Of a DNA stretch of 64,000 nt, positions 1 through 12,557 are shown piece after piece. This DNA is from Flammulina velutipes. Its lineage: Eukaryota; Basidiomycota; Agaricomycetes; Agaricales; Physalacriaceae. Numbering within the stretch: the first letter of the stretch is position 1; each line of letters starts with the position of its first letter. The DNA lies in NCBI GenBank assembly GCA_011800155.1, contig CM022377.1:2170001-2234000 (forward strand). Direction: 5' to 3'. The translations under genes were made by a program, and so were the position numbers. Below the pieces are notes generated by a model. That model saw only the letters and a list, made by a program, of their open reading frames with translations, was not told the DNA's origin and searched no databases.

Positions 1-288
1 GTCCTATGGAAGCTTTCCGTACCTCCTCCGTTAGTCGGCTCGAGCATACCTGCTGGTGTTATGGTCGAGATGATGAAGGGATGGCTCTTCCGCGACGCAT
101 GGGCTGATATCCCAGGGAAAGCGACACTTCAAGTTCCGGGCCATATCGTTGTCCGCTGCAAAGGCTGTAATGAATATGAACAGATTAAAAACCTTGTTCA
201 ATGGACGCGCCATAGGGATGAATGTATGGGTATAGCGAAACAGATGGCCTTATTCGTGATGGAACGCTGGGAGAAAGGTCTGCTTTAG
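1..288 (+). CDS. Cys/His-rich small protein, copy 1 (5' end outside window)
   Basis: The last 95 codons of a protein run in frame 1 from the window edge to the TAG at 286-288. It is clearly paralogous to the C-terminal exon of the genes at 2036-2669 and 24795-25422: all three share V-L-W-K-L near the start of the exon, a C-x2-C-N cluster, then W..H-R-x2-C, and end with V(I)MERWEK-(G/S)-LL. The C-x2-C...H-x3-C spacing suggests a zinc-binding C2HC fold, but this is inference. Copy 1 has diverged most, especially in its first 25 residues. An F-box gene follows 204 bp downstream, the same order as in the other two copies. No known function is recognised. Confidence 0.6.
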   Translation, partial: VLWKLSVPPPLVGSSIPAGVMVEMMKGWLFRDAWADIPGKATLQVPGHIVVRCKGCNEYEQIKNLVQWTRHRDECMGIAKQMALFVMERWEKGLL

Positions 289-424
289 GGAGACTCCATT
301 CTTTGAATACCATGGAATTGAGATGTCGACCAAATATTGTCTGACGGCAGCGAGTTCCTCTGAGTCGGGAGATAGTCTCGGGTTTGTATGCATAAAAGGA
401 CAAGAGCGCAAACGCGGAAATAAA

Positions 425-475
425 GTCGGTCCGATACGGTCCGGTTCGTTACTTTCAAACCACCAGTCTTCGCGC
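425..475 (+). promoter_or_regulatory. Conserved upstream element of F-box gene A
   Basis: A block containing TACGGTCCGGTT, then GTTA, CTTTC, AACC and CCA lies just before the F-box ATG at 493. Versions of the same block precede the other two module F-box genes (4428-4465 plus strand; 24352-24396 minus strand). Shared position and sequence in otherwise diverged flanks point to a promoter or 5' leader element; its factor is unknown. Confidence 0.45.
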
Positions 476-492
476 TTACCATCTGCTCGAAG

Positions 493-1740
493 ATGGCCGA
501 ACACTTCCCTCAGGAGTTAATAAACCACATCCTAGATTTCTTGCAAGACGACACCACCTCCCTTCTAGAAGCATCCACAGTCTGCCGTCGTTGGTCGACC
601 CCTATCCACTATCTTCTCTATCGCTCAAGACTTTGTGTGGTGCCAGTTGGAACGTACTGGGAAGATAAACCTCCCCGATGTTACCTCTGGACGTCTTCTT
701 TCCTTGACACAATTGCGCAGCGCCCCAAAGTGGCTCATCACGTCCGAAAGCTCTCGGTGTGGGCCTCTGAGGGTTTACAATTGTGCGACTCCGATCCCGA
801 TGAGAGGAGATCTGACTATGTGTCGACGTACAATCTTGGTCGACAACTGGCGACGTTGCTTCCGTTGCTCACGTCCTTGAAACTCCTCCAGCTGGACATG
901 ACAAGATGCGCGTGTGACCCGGGACGGGCTGCTAGGATCTTGGACAGTGTATTCTGCTCCCTGCGGACTCGTAGGAGCGCTCTTGAGGAGCTCAAAGTCA
1001 TTGGAGGTACCATGACCTTCCACCTTCTTCATGGAACAGCGATCAAGAAGGTATCTTTACGTTCATGTGGCCTTCCTGATAAAATTCCGCTGGATGCACG
1101 CACTTCACTGGAAGATCTGGACATAGGCTCACAAAATGTCGAGTTACTTCCACCGCTTCTCGCAGCCATACCTCGTCTTCTTCCAGATCTCCAGCGATTG
1201 TCATTCGCTTCTTGGATGTACACTTCTGAGCATATCGCCAAAATCCTCCCCATGACAGTGAAGTATTGGCGGATGAACATGATTCACCATTACGGTAGGT
1301 ATCCACAGTCGAAGAATCCGGAATACAACCCACAAAAACTTTGTAAAGGGTGCTATAGTAAACATGAGCTTGGCTTCGACTTGAGCCACGCTCGAGGTGT
1401 AGAGCATATCTCTCTGCGATATTCCGGACAGAATTCCGATTTTCTGAAACGGGTCACGGATGGATGGGTGGAAAGCTTACTCCGCTTTGTAGATCGGGGA
1501 CATGCGTTGCAGAGAGTGACCATGTCATTTCCAGAGCTCCCTATCGGTGCCGAATCCATTATCGAAAGCACTCTGAAACCATTGGAAGATGTATTCGTGA
1601 GGCATAGTTTACAGGTATCGATCGAGGAAATCTCTTCGTTGTCTTTGAGCATATTCCCTGAGCTTCGCAGGCTAGGCTTGTTGAGAGTAATAGATCATGG
1701 TACGTGGAATTTCCGCAATGTCATCTCAGTGCCTCTCTAA
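493..1740 (+). CDS. F-box protein A with leucine-rich-type C-terminal region
   Basis: A 415-residue single-exon frame begins with M-A-E-H-F-P-Q-E-L-I, followed by spaced hydrophobics and V-C-R-R-W, the classic F-box pattern at residues 4-45. The rest is Leu/Ile-rich with irregular repeats, as in fungal F-box proteins that bind substrates for SCF ubiquitin ligases through Skp1. The ATG is chosen because it sits directly before the F-box and after the conserved upstream element. A GTACGT at 1700 and CAG at 1752 would allow a small terminal intron, replacing the last 13 residues by two (stop at 1758-1760). Paralogues B and C do have a last intron near their ends, so that alternative is realistic. 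Substrate unknown. Confidence 0.8.
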   Translation: MAEHFPQELINHILDFLQDDTTSLLEASTVCRRWSTPIHYLLYRSRLCVVPVGTYWEDKPPRCYLWTSSFLDTIAQRPKVAHHVRKLSVWASEGLQLCDSDPDERRSDYVSTYNLGRQLATLLPLLTSLKLLQLDMTRCACDPGRAARILDSVFCSLRTRRSALEELKVIGGTMTFHLLHGTAIKKVSLRSCGLPDKIPLDARTSLEDLDIGSQNVELLPPLLAAIPRLLPDLQRLSFASWMYTSEHIAKILPMTVKYWRMNMIHHYGRYPQSKNPEYNPQKLCKGCYSKHELGFDLSHARGVEHISLRYSGQNSDFLKRVTDGWVESLLRFVDRGHALQRVTMSFPELPIGAESIIESTLKPLEDVFVRHSLQVSIEEISSLSLSIFPELRRLGLLRVIDHGTWNFRNVISVPL

Positions 1741-1760
1741 CTAATCTGTCAGCAGATTAG

Positions 1761-2035
1761 TCGTCGTCGGTGCGAGGCGAACATTTGGCTCACTCCTTCC
1801 CAAACAGTAAAGTAAAGCCCACACGCATCACCAATTGAATGGAGCTTCCGTTCCTGTGATATGTAGTAAACATCTATCCGCCATCGACATTCATATAGGT
1901 AACGTAACAAAAACATCCGTTTTTCTTCCCAACGGACTTGTCTTGTTCTCTCAACGACAAGGCGCCCCATTCCTGGCGAACAATGACAATATATAAATCT
2001 ATGCTCCTCCTAGACATGGGGAACGTCGACGAACT
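1761..2035. other. Intergenic, no gene seen
   Basis: A spacer between F-box gene A and Cys-rich gene copy 2. A TATATAAAT run at about 1991-1999 lies about 40 bp before the ATG at 2036 and could be the TATA box of that gene. Nothing else is recognised. Confidence 0.35.
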
Positions 2036-2669
2036 ATGACCCTCCCTCCGACATACACGCTCAACCCCATGCAAGAGATCATGGCCACCCGCCTCTCCTC
2101 GGACGAGCGCGGCGAGATGATAACCCAAAACAAAAACACCTGCAACTGTCTCGCGCATAACTGGACGTGTCGCTGGAACGTCACATATCTCACCAAAGGC
2201 ACGATCATCCTAGAGCATGAAGTCCTGGATGACCTTCCGCCTCCCAATCCAATGTACGCCGACGACTATGGAGAGAAGACGAAGAGCTAATCCAAGCGAC
2301 AGCGTCCCTCGGAGTGCAGCCCAGCCCCTCACGCAAGCGCAATGGGACGGGCTCACATACAAAAGGGTGGACTCCCGCACCGTCGTCCTATGGAAGCTCT
2401 TTGAGCCGCCCATGTTCCGCGGAGAGACCATCACGCTCAAGAGAACCCTGCGATGGCTCTCGCGCGAGCCGTGGGTTGAGATTCCAACCGATGCGCCAAC
2501 AGGGGAAACGATCCAGGAAGATCGCGTCCTCATCCGCTGCAGAGGGTGTAACGGATACATGCAGATTGACAGTCCGGCGCAGTGGATGCGCCATAGAGAT
2601 GGATGTACGGGGATTGAGAAACGGATGGTGTTTTTTGTGATGGAGCGGTGGGAGAAAAGTCTTCTGTAG
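2036..2669 (+). CDS. Cys/His-rich small protein, copy 2
   Basis: Two exons, 2036-2253 and 2315-2669, give 190 residues. The intron (GT at 2254, AG at 2314) was placed because the reading frame changes here and because the same sites keep phase in copy 3 (24795-25422), where both paralogues then read I-A-A-Q-P-L-T-Q across the junction. The N-terminal exon has N-T-C-N-C-L-A-H-x-W-T-C-R-W; the C-terminal exon has C-R-G-C-N, W-M-R-H-R-D-G-C. Together these could be two metal-binding clusters. No signal peptide or membrane segment is visible. The partner F-box gene B lies downstream, separated here by a secreted-protein gene. Function unknown. Confidence 0.65.
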
Positions 2670-3779
2670 TAGCCGCTGTAGTGTCGTTGGGGGACAGCCC
2701 GCGTCGGGAGGGCGGTGGTCAGATTAAATCTGTCAGATATTGATAACAAGACAAAGAAAAAAGATGAGGGCGTCGTACGTACCAGCGTCGTCGTCCCTAG
2801 GGACTTCAGAAGTTGAAGCGTGGGACCGCGCGCCTCTACAAAAAAGGACGATTTAAGAAAGCGGTTTAGGAAAGCGATGCAGGGGCTCGGTCACGGTCGC
2901 GTATGGTTCGACTATTTTGTCAATGTGATCTTCGTAAAGTGCGAAACCGTAAATTCACCATGAATGTGGCAGATACTACCTGCCGTAATAAATCGACAAT
3001 GGCGTGCCATTGAATTCTGACCTACCTCGGCCGTCGTCGTCGTGGTGCATGTAGAGCCTTCCGTGGAGTTGGGGCCTTGGCCGTTAAAGTCCAGCCATTG
3101 TTCGGAAGCTCTGCTGGCAGGATGTCAACAGCGACCGTAGTCAAGAGCACCTAGAAGCCTACGGCAAAGCAGAAACTTCAAGCAAGCATGTACAAACGAA
3201 GAACGAGCACGTGTTCTTCGACGCGCTCTGCTACTCTGAGCTCTCGCTCAAGGGCGAGGCATATATTCATTAACGACACTGTTGATTATACACACCACTT
3301 CTTTTCTGAAGTAATAAAAAAGCGACTCAAAGACGATGATTTCTTCACGGAATTTTCATTCGGCAAGGGAGCCAGAGAAAAAAATACACCCCAAGCAAGT
3401 ATTACACTGACAGTCGTTGCAGAGATGCTTTAATTCAAAGACAACGCACAGCCTTACTACATACTCCATAATTGATCAGCCTGTTGCCGTCCGAAAAACA
3501 CCGCCTCACCGACTGAGAAGTTGACAATTCAAAGTCCAGAGCATCGGCGAGGATACATGACCAGCAATGCAGCTACAACAGTAACCTTCTTAGCATTCTA
3601 AACGCTCCCCATGGATACTTCACTCCAGCTCCAGACCTTGTATAATTTGCTTAAGTAAAGGGATCCCGTCCATCCTGTAAGGTAAATTCAAACTACTACT
3701 GACCACCAACTTTAACTAACAAGTACGTCGCAAGAAGACTCTTACTAGACGCGTCTAATTCGTCTATCATAGTCGAAAC
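2670..3779. other. Intergenic, no credible gene
   Basis: About 1.1 kb of AT-richer sequence with only short open frames lacking paralogues, domain motifs or good splice sites. It separates the Cys-rich gene from its F-box partner, whereas the other two modules have 0.2-0.5 kb here. Confidence 0.4.
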
Positions 3780-4273
3780 ATGCGTTTCTTCCAATCCGGA
3801 TTCGCCGCCGTCTTGCTACCTGCACTCCTCGCTAGCGCATCGTACGCATTTCGCCTATTATACCAATATGAACCTCCACTAACATATCGTATTAACCAGT
3901 CCCCAACTCTCCCCACGTGCGGCCCAACCACTAGGCGACACAGTCGACCTCACGCTACTCAGCGGCACCAACAAACCCTTCCCCCCAGTCTCCCTCACTC
4001 GCGTTAATAATTCCCCAACGATGTTCCGCGTAGAAGAGGGCTGGTACGGCGTACCAGCGTTTGCCAAATCCAATGAGGACGGGAGTGAAATGGCGGCAAG
4101 TGAACTTAACTTCTTGACCAAGGTGTGTTCGAGTTCGAGTTTTTACTTTTTGGAGGAGGTGGGCGCTAATTTGGTTTGAATTTTAGATAGGAAGTGCGTT
4201 GGCGCATGGGTATGCTGATGAGGATAGAGAGCGGTGGTGGTTGATTGTGAAGGACGCGTCGGGTGGTAATTGA
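3780..4273 (+). CDS. Small putative secreted protein
   Basis: Three exons (3780-3841, 3900-4122, 4187-4273) give 123 residues. The start M-R-F-F-Q-S followed by a hydrophobic run (A-A-V-L-L-P-A-L-L-A) and small residues is a good signal peptide of about 20 residues. Both introns have GT-AG ends, 58 and 64 bp, and keep one open frame only when spliced. The mature part is acidic, has no cysteine, and contains W-Y-G-V-P-A-F-A-K and R-W-W-L-I-V-K. It is not recognised as a known family. It sits between the Cys-rich and F-box genes of module B and is absent from modules A and C, so it was inserted there or lost elsewhere. Confidence 0.55.
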
Positions 4274-4427
4274 GGGGGTGGGCTGGAGTATTAGGCTGGA
4301 TAGATTGTTTACGCTGGGAGTAAATGACATCCATGTCGCTAATGCCGTCGCATTGCTAATGAATTATGTCCAACGAGAGTTGGCAACAGCTCACGTCAAC
4401 ACGAACGAATCAATGTGGGAATAAATT

Positions 4428-4465
4428 CGGTCGTACGGTCCGGTTGGTTATCTTTCGAACCGCCA
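4428..4465 (+). promoter_or_regulatory. Conserved upstream element of F-box gene B
   Basis: Contains TACGGTCCGGTTGGTTA, then CTTTCGAACCGCCA, closely matching the inverse-strand block upstream of gene C and recognisably the block upstream of gene A. It lies 30-60 bp before the split start codon of gene B. Confidence 0.5.
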
Positions 4466-4491
4466 TCTAATTCTTCACCTTCGGCAGGCCA

Positions 4492-5879
4492 ATGTATGTG
4501 GAATGTGCGCCTCAAATAGTGCTCTCTAGAATGACACGCTTCATTATAGGACAATTTCCGAGTTTCCTCAGGAGCTAATCGACTACATCATCTACTATCT
4601 CGCAAACGACAGACTTGCTCTTTCCCGCACTTCTCTTGTCTGTCGAAAATGGTTGACGACGAGCCAATCGCTTCTCTTTCGCTCCCTCAATCTCCTCCCC
4701 TATGACATCTCAGTAGCAAATACGTTGAAAATCCTCCTACCTTCTATTGGCATGCGCGATCTTGAACTGATTTTGAAGCATTCCCCACACATCAAGAGCT
4801 ACATCATGAAGCTCACGATCAACACGCCCTATCTACCTCTCGGCGATCCCTTCGTTCCCGCCGTCTTGCTCTTACTCTCCGACCTCCCATCGTTGAACCA
4901 TCTAGTGCTCAAGATAGCGAGGAACAACGGATGCGCGAGCCTTTTGCGGATGATTCGGGGAGGCCTCGAAGGCGGGAACGCCCTCCCGCATATACTCCAT
5001 ACCTTGGACATTTTCTTTCAGTCTGGCGTACACTGTGATGTTCTGCGTATTCTCGAGGGCGCGAATATCAAACGATTTCGGCTCGTCGAAATAGATATAG
5101 GCTTTATCGGTGGTAACGCGGAGAACCACATTTATCCATGCGCCCCGGTCACATCTGTCGAAGAACTTCACCTTTCCCTCTCAACCGGGCCGTTTGTCTC
5201 CCTCTGCCCCCTCGCTGCGTTGTTTCCTAATTTGAACAAAGTAACTTTGTATATCGGTGCTGCTGACGAGTTCGGGACCGTGACACGTTTTATTGGAACG
5301 CCGGGGCTGTTGCCCGCGAAGCTCGAGATGCTCTGCGTCGTTACAGAAAGTCCGTTGCGGATTCTTCTATGTTGACTGTTCGGTGTTCTTACCGTCCTAT
5401 TAGCTGACGACGTCTATCACCATACTCGGATACCCTCTTTGGACCTTAACCACGTCTCTGTTGCTCATCTGGTAATCGTGGACAGCACTACCGCTGTTCA
5501 GCTTTATCGCGAAGAGTTACTATACCATATGGCAGGATGTGTCGACTGGTGGGCGATCAATATCCGGAACACCGCGCCTAGCCACCATCCGGAGAAGCTC
5601 ACGCTGATATTCCAAGAGAGGATCGAAGAAGACGATTTGCAGTCCATATCTAGCGCTCTGGATAACCTCGATCTAATCTTGTCCGAGTCGGCGGTCTCCG
5701 AAGTCGTCATCGAGATGCTGGGTAGTAATCCGGGCACAGGGAAATTGTTTCCCAAGTCTGCTGAGAGAGGGATATTGCAGAGGGGGTATGTTTGCTCGTA
5801 TGTGTTTGGAATTGAGTGGTGGTTCTGATCATTTAGAAGGTGCCCGTTTATGATTCCTGATTTAGCGACGTGGGCTTGA
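4492..5879 (+). CDS. F-box protein B, start codon split by an intron
   Basis: Exons 4492-4493, 4550-5349, 5404-5785 and 5837-5879. The frame upstream of the F-box has no ATG before a stop; splicing GT at 4494 to AG at 4549 joins AT to G and gives M-T-I-S-E-F-P-Q-E-L-I, exactly parallel to gene A. Paralogue C (minus strand) has the same AT|G junction. The third intron is supported because both B and C then end in I-P-D-L-A-x-W-A. The F-box has V-C-R-K-W; the remainder is a leucine-rich-type region with L-N-K-V-T-L-Y-I-G-A. The product is about 408 residues and presumably an SCF adaptor. Compared with C it lacks three residues in the S-L-C-P-L-A stretch. Confidence 0.75.
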
Positions 5880-6387
5880 GGGATCTATGCATGCATGGAA
5901 GTTCTATTGCGTGCCTATCTATCGTATCAATGTTCCTCGACATATCATGCGCGGCTGTACGCCAGGAGCATGCGCCAGCGGATCGAGAATCGAATGACTC
6001 GATTTCGTCCGCCGCGTAGTAGGAAAAACATGTCCGGACGTATCAATCTTTAGACGATCAGACGCATCTTCGTCCTAATGTCGCTAATCTGTCGCGCTTT
6101 ACCCTCAACTTTGAATCGGTGACGCCACACATAGATATACTACATCTTTCCAAGAAACCGATCTCCATTACGTGTAGAATGCATGACTGGCGTCAATCTG
6201 ACAAATAGATAAATCATGGGAGATGCTTCTCCGCCGTGCACGTCGACATGAACGCCTCGGAAATTCGCCTCGGAGGAATTTATGATCAATCAAGCGCCGT
6301 ATTTCCCATACCGTATGATGCATTCGCATAGAGAGAGAACTTCCGTGGATATCCATTGTACAACGGCCGCACGACAGACGTCGACCA
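5880..6387. other. Intergenic between convergent F-box genes
   Basis: No convincing gene. It lies between the end of F-box gene B (plus) and the end of F-box gene D (minus). Confidence 0.35.
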
Positions 6388-7290
6388 TTACTCGGAGTCG
6401 GTACGCGCTAGGAGATATGTACCCCCGAAGGAGGTAGAAGTAGTGAACGCAACAGCGGAGATGGATGGTTGGATGTCGGCATTGGGATCGTATGCCAGTA
6501 TGAGCTCTAAGCTGAGGACCTGGTGGGTGGAAGGTATTAGCGTTCAGCTACGTCGACGTCAAACGAAGGGGACGACATACCAACTTGTTTCCACCTCCGT
6601 CCGCGCCAAGGCCTTCGCCTCTGAGTTGGCCTCTATCCTTTTTACCACAACTCTTGGGTCCATGCCCAACCATCTCACGAATTCCTCCCCATCCTCTTCC
6701 TCCATCTCGCCCACACTCCACTCAACGTCCCCCACCCACGACGGAACACATCTCCTCATCCCAAACCCATACGTCCAACTAACCCTCCTAACCACCGCCC
6801 TCCTCATCCCCCCCATCCCCTCCAACAACCCCACCACATCGCCGAACCTCAAAAAATGCAGGTTAAACAGCTCGATCGTATGGAATCCCCGAAAGCACCG
6901 GACAAGAAGGGCGGGGATCTCAGCTGGGAGGCGCGCAAAGTCTGTGTTTGAGAGGCGCACCGCCGCCGCGCGCCCCAGGCGGGATAGGGCGAGGGGGAGG
7001 AGGCGGAGGGCGCGGAGGATGGAGGGGAGGGGGTGGAGCGTGAGGAGGTGGGATGTGTTTTGGAGGAGGATGAGGCGGGTGTGGGGGGATATGGTGTTGA
7101 GGGGGGAGAGGAGGAGGCTTGAGAGGCTTGAGAGGGAGGGGGGGTGCAGGGGGAGGGGGAGGGAGGTGAAGAGGTGGTGACGGCTTGGGTGGTGTAGGGA
7201 GGGGAGGAGGCTGCAGGTGAGGAGTGTGGAGCGGTCGGAGTGGAGGTGGGATATTATTATGTCGAGGAGTTCTTGGGGGAGGATGGGCAT
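6388..7290 (-). CDS. F-box protein D
   Basis: Exon 1 (7290-6581) and exon 2 (6511-6388) give 277 residues. It starts M-P-I-L-P-Q-E-L-L-D-I-I-I, an F-box opening, followed by L-L-T-C-S-L-L-P-S. The intron uses GTATGT at 6580 and CTCAG at 6512 and preserves phase (TG|C). The first half is unusually rich in Leu, Pro, Ser and His because the coding strand is almost pure pyrimidine between about 7245 and 6975. It is not a close relative of A-C. It is presumably an SCF substrate adaptor; the target is unknown. Confidence 0.6.
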
Positions 7291-8704
7291 TGTTTGGAGA
7301 GTATCGTTGAATGGATGGGTAGAGATGGCGATATTTGAGGATTATGTGAATGGAAGCGAGGGACATCATTCTCGACGCTGAGTTGCAGAACCGCGTGGAT
7401 TTAGGTGACACTGTGGGAAGAGTATTGAATGGTGTCAAACGTATTGGAGGACTGCAGAGTTCCTCGGAGGTGCAACAGTGGTTCATCTCGGAACGGGAGA
7501 TGGAATGGATCCGCGGATGGCAAACCATTTTTGGAGTCGGGACGGTAGGCAGAGTGGGAGATAAAGTCTGTATCCAATGTAGAACGGTTCGCGAGTTCCC
7601 GAGGGTCTAGCATTCGCGGGAAGGAAACCGCGCAAATCCGAGAGTGACTGTGTTGGTGGCGTTGGTGGCGGCAAGTAAAGTTCCCAGCGGACACCGAAGT
7701 GTGAAGGCCGGAAGAGAGGTAATGATTGAATTCTGGTTTCACTCGGGGACGAGGTGAGTCATTTCCTGGACGCTATGGGTAGACGTGAAACGTAGTAGCA
7801 GATGAGTACCATTGATACTAGGTCGACTGGTAGCGGAGCGGAACGTTTGAATACATAGCGTCCCATTTATAGATCGTGCGATTGAAACTGTCAGGAATCC
7901 GGCTCAGTGCGAGAGATATGTATCCCATACAGCCCGTCAAGCTAATAGCGGTGATGAGGTGCGCTATTACAAGAAAGCAGTATACTAGGCGCGTCGCGGC
8001 GTGGCATGAATCCAGTCACTGCACTGGGAAACAGGCAAAGAACCAGATGATCGTCGTCGCGTATTGACGTGTTTGGTTATGATGCCATTGGACCAAACAA
8101 GCATGCAATACGCGTCTTGACCAGTTACGATGACCATCGAACAAAGTCGACGATGTACGCGTCTTATTCTTCGTCTCCAGGCCTCCTACTATCTCCAAGA
8201 GAGCTCTTTACGATACGTGGCGCAACCTGCGGGCCGTACTTTCTCGATGAACCTTGCGAGGGCTAGGCTTGCTTCGTTTGACTGCAGGTGTGTCCTCAAA
8301 GCTTCGCTTCCTCGCAGGACACTCATATTCTCATCAGGTGACTGCGCCCAGCGTTCCCCATCGAAGTTCGGTCAATTACTTCGGCTGTATGTCGCCAGTA
8401 AATATGGCCATATTGGCAGTTGGCGCGTGGCAGAGCTCTTATCTCTACGCCCAGGACGCGTGGGCCATTCTGTTAGAGAGCACTCTTCGGACGATGAATA
8501 GGCGACCAACCCTCGGCCTGGCCCGGAAAATGCTAAAACTCCCGGAAAATAACGGGATCGATCGGTCTTTCGGGCTTTGTGATCGTTCCGCGACGCGACG
8601 CGCTCCCTTATCTATGACAAGTCAAATTATAGATAACAAAACCACAAAATCTATAAAAGGCGGAAATCCTGTCAAACGCTCCCCATCTCCTCCTCTCATC
8701 CATC
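7291..8704. other. Upstream region of glutamate dehydrogenase gene, no gene seen
   Basis: About 1.4 kb with short unsupported frames only. It holds the promoters of the divergent F-box D and glutamate dehydrogenase genes. A CTATAAAAG stretch at 8651-8659 lies about 50 bp before the dehydrogenase ATG and fits a TATA box. Confidence 0.45.
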
Positions 8705-10423
<1,719 letters not shown>

Positions 10424-10560
10424 ATGTATATTGTGTGGATTGGGATTGTCGTTGTTGTTGTATTTATCGCATTGCTATGTATTCAAGTGTAAACGGATGG
10501 ATTCTAGGGAGACGGCCTCAGCGGACGTGGGATATAAAGCGGATTCGGAGGGTATCATGA

Positions 10561-11105
10561 TAGGTAATCGAACTTGTTATGGTCCTAGCATCCTTAGAAT
10601 GTGGCGTTGATATAGTGTTTCTCTTGGCTTGTCTCCATGATTGAAGATATTGCACTGGGAGTGCATATCATGTTCTCTGAGACCAGACAGTAAAGTCGTT
10701 TGGCAGGAGATGCTGTTTCAAGAGGAGTACGCTTGTCGACTTCAACTGTGTATATGTAATCCTGTACTTATCAGGGGATGTACTGCCGTTCTTTCTGCCT
10801 GATTGACCTTTGAATATCATTCGTTCGTGCTGGGTGGTGTCTTCGATTACATTTGCGACTTGTCTGGGATATCTCTAGTGTCTAGTGCTTTGTCTGGTAG
10901 AAGGACAGGTATTAGGACTTGTCATGGTCCCACGACCCTAGCATCTTCTAATAGTAATTGGAATGTGGCGTTGATTTAGTGTTTCCCTTGACTTTGGAAA
11001 TAGTGCGCTGGGATGTGCATACCATGTCCTCAGCGTCCGGACAGTCATGTCTACGCTGCTTTCGGAGGAGGATGGGCCGACTTCAACAGCCTTGGATCTG
11101 TAAGA
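10561..11105. repeat. Diverged tandem duplication downstream of gdhA
   Basis: About 200 bp at 10561-10760 recurs at about 10908-11105. Both copies run through 'gtcctagcatc...', 'aatgtggcgttgat.tagtgttt', a 'gtgcata.catgt' block, 'gaccagacagt/gtccggacagt' and 'cgacttcaac'. They are direct repeats with substitutions and small indels, non-coding. Confidence 0.6.
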
Positions 11106-12181
11106 GAAAAGTCCACTCCAGACTCGGATGGTATGACAGTATTTATCGGCAAATATTCCTAAGAGGCGCTGGCTTGAGTCTGGTTCGTGGTTCGTAGCTT
11201 GAGTTTTGTGGTACAATTGAGGTGCGCGTTCGAGGATTGTACTTTGATGTTTGTGGTTCTGGTCCGGGCCGGATGTGATCGGACCGCACTATCGTCGCGC
11301 CACAGATGTACCAGGACCGTCTTTAGTAGCTGCTTTGTTCTGATAAAACCTATAACACTTGGAGATATTTTTTTTCTTCTCCAATAAGACATTCATTTTC
11401 CAGAGCAATAACCTGGTGATGAGCATACACAGATCTGAAGCACTGAACAGCGGTGAACATATCCCAATAATATAAATATGTTCACACTTTTATACAGTAC
11501 AAAGACTATCTACCATGTGTTTATGGTCACTGGCTTTATCGCCACCCGGGAGTTTGCAATCTAAAGCTTTGTCGACAACAGACGTCGCATCACCGGCGGG
11601 GGTGGCGGTTCAGTAGGCGCCGTCGGATCCCAGGGCGTCGGAGCATCCCTGTTGTGGCCGAACCCACTTTACTGTTAGATAGTGAGATGGACCAATGTCA
11701 CCTCAAAGCTCGAAATTCCTAGCAGATTCCCACGATCACCATCTAACCTAGAACGGAAAGCACGATATCATTTCAATCCACAATACGCCAACCTCAAACT
11801 ACAACACTCATGGGATGGTACGGAAAAAATACATTTATAGGATGTACTGTTCTTTCCGCGTGGGCCATATTCTTCGTTCTTCGCCCACTACATTTGTGAT
11901 GTGCATTCCTGTTTTGTTTCTACTTCAGCGCGCACGGGTCATATAAAATGATGATTACAGTGACTAGCTATAGGCAAGTAGGTCTATTTTTCAAGGTGCC
12001 TGGCTTTTTCGGAATTACTACTGTCTCCTTATGTTGTGTTCTATATTTGTTCTCTTCATGTGAGTGTGTAGCCAATTGGAACCACCGAATCAAGGCGCGA
12101 GGAACGAGCGTCGCTGAATTGGTGTAGGGCCAAGCTATCGATGTAGTAGAAGGCACTCTTATTTATTAGTCACGTAGTAGT
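11106..12181. other. Intergenic, nothing recognised
   Basis: About 1 kb with short unsupported frames and no repeat or RNA gene that I can support. Confidence 0.35.
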
Positions 12182-12457
12182 GCTCCTCATTTCTTAATTT
12201 ATTGGCTTCAGTTTATTTGCCACGCCAACGGCATGTCCGGGCCATTTCCCGTCGTCCGTTCCAGGCCTCTTCAAGGATTTTAAACCAGTTGGGGCGCCGT
12301 CGAGAGAAAAGGCGCAAAAGCTCGCCGTCCAACAGGGTGACAGACTGTAATTGAGTTCATTGCATGTATAATGCCCTAGTTAAGCGTTTTTGAACTCAAC
12401 TCAAACTCAACTCGTGATGCGAGTTGAGTTGAATGTAACCCAAACCCACGCGGCATT

Positions 12458-12557
12458 AAAAAATGGTGACGAACGAGGATCGAACGGTAGCCTCGCCGAA
12501 GTGACATTCCTAAAGCTGCGCTCTCCGCTGATGCCGTTACACCATTTAGCCATACTG
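12458..12557 (-). ncRNA. tRNA-like Pol III unit (degenerate), left arm
   Basis: On the minus strand, TGGCTAAATGG resembles a tRNA A box and CCGTTCGATCC resembles a B box, followed by a T run that could end Pol III transcription. A proper cloverleaf cannot be folded by eye: acceptor and D stems do not pair. It is therefore a tRNA-derived sequence rather than a working tRNA gene. Confidence 0.35.

Noticed and set aside
3188..3433. 81-codon gene
   Set aside because: Ser/Arg-rich without known pattern or supporting promoter; likely chance.
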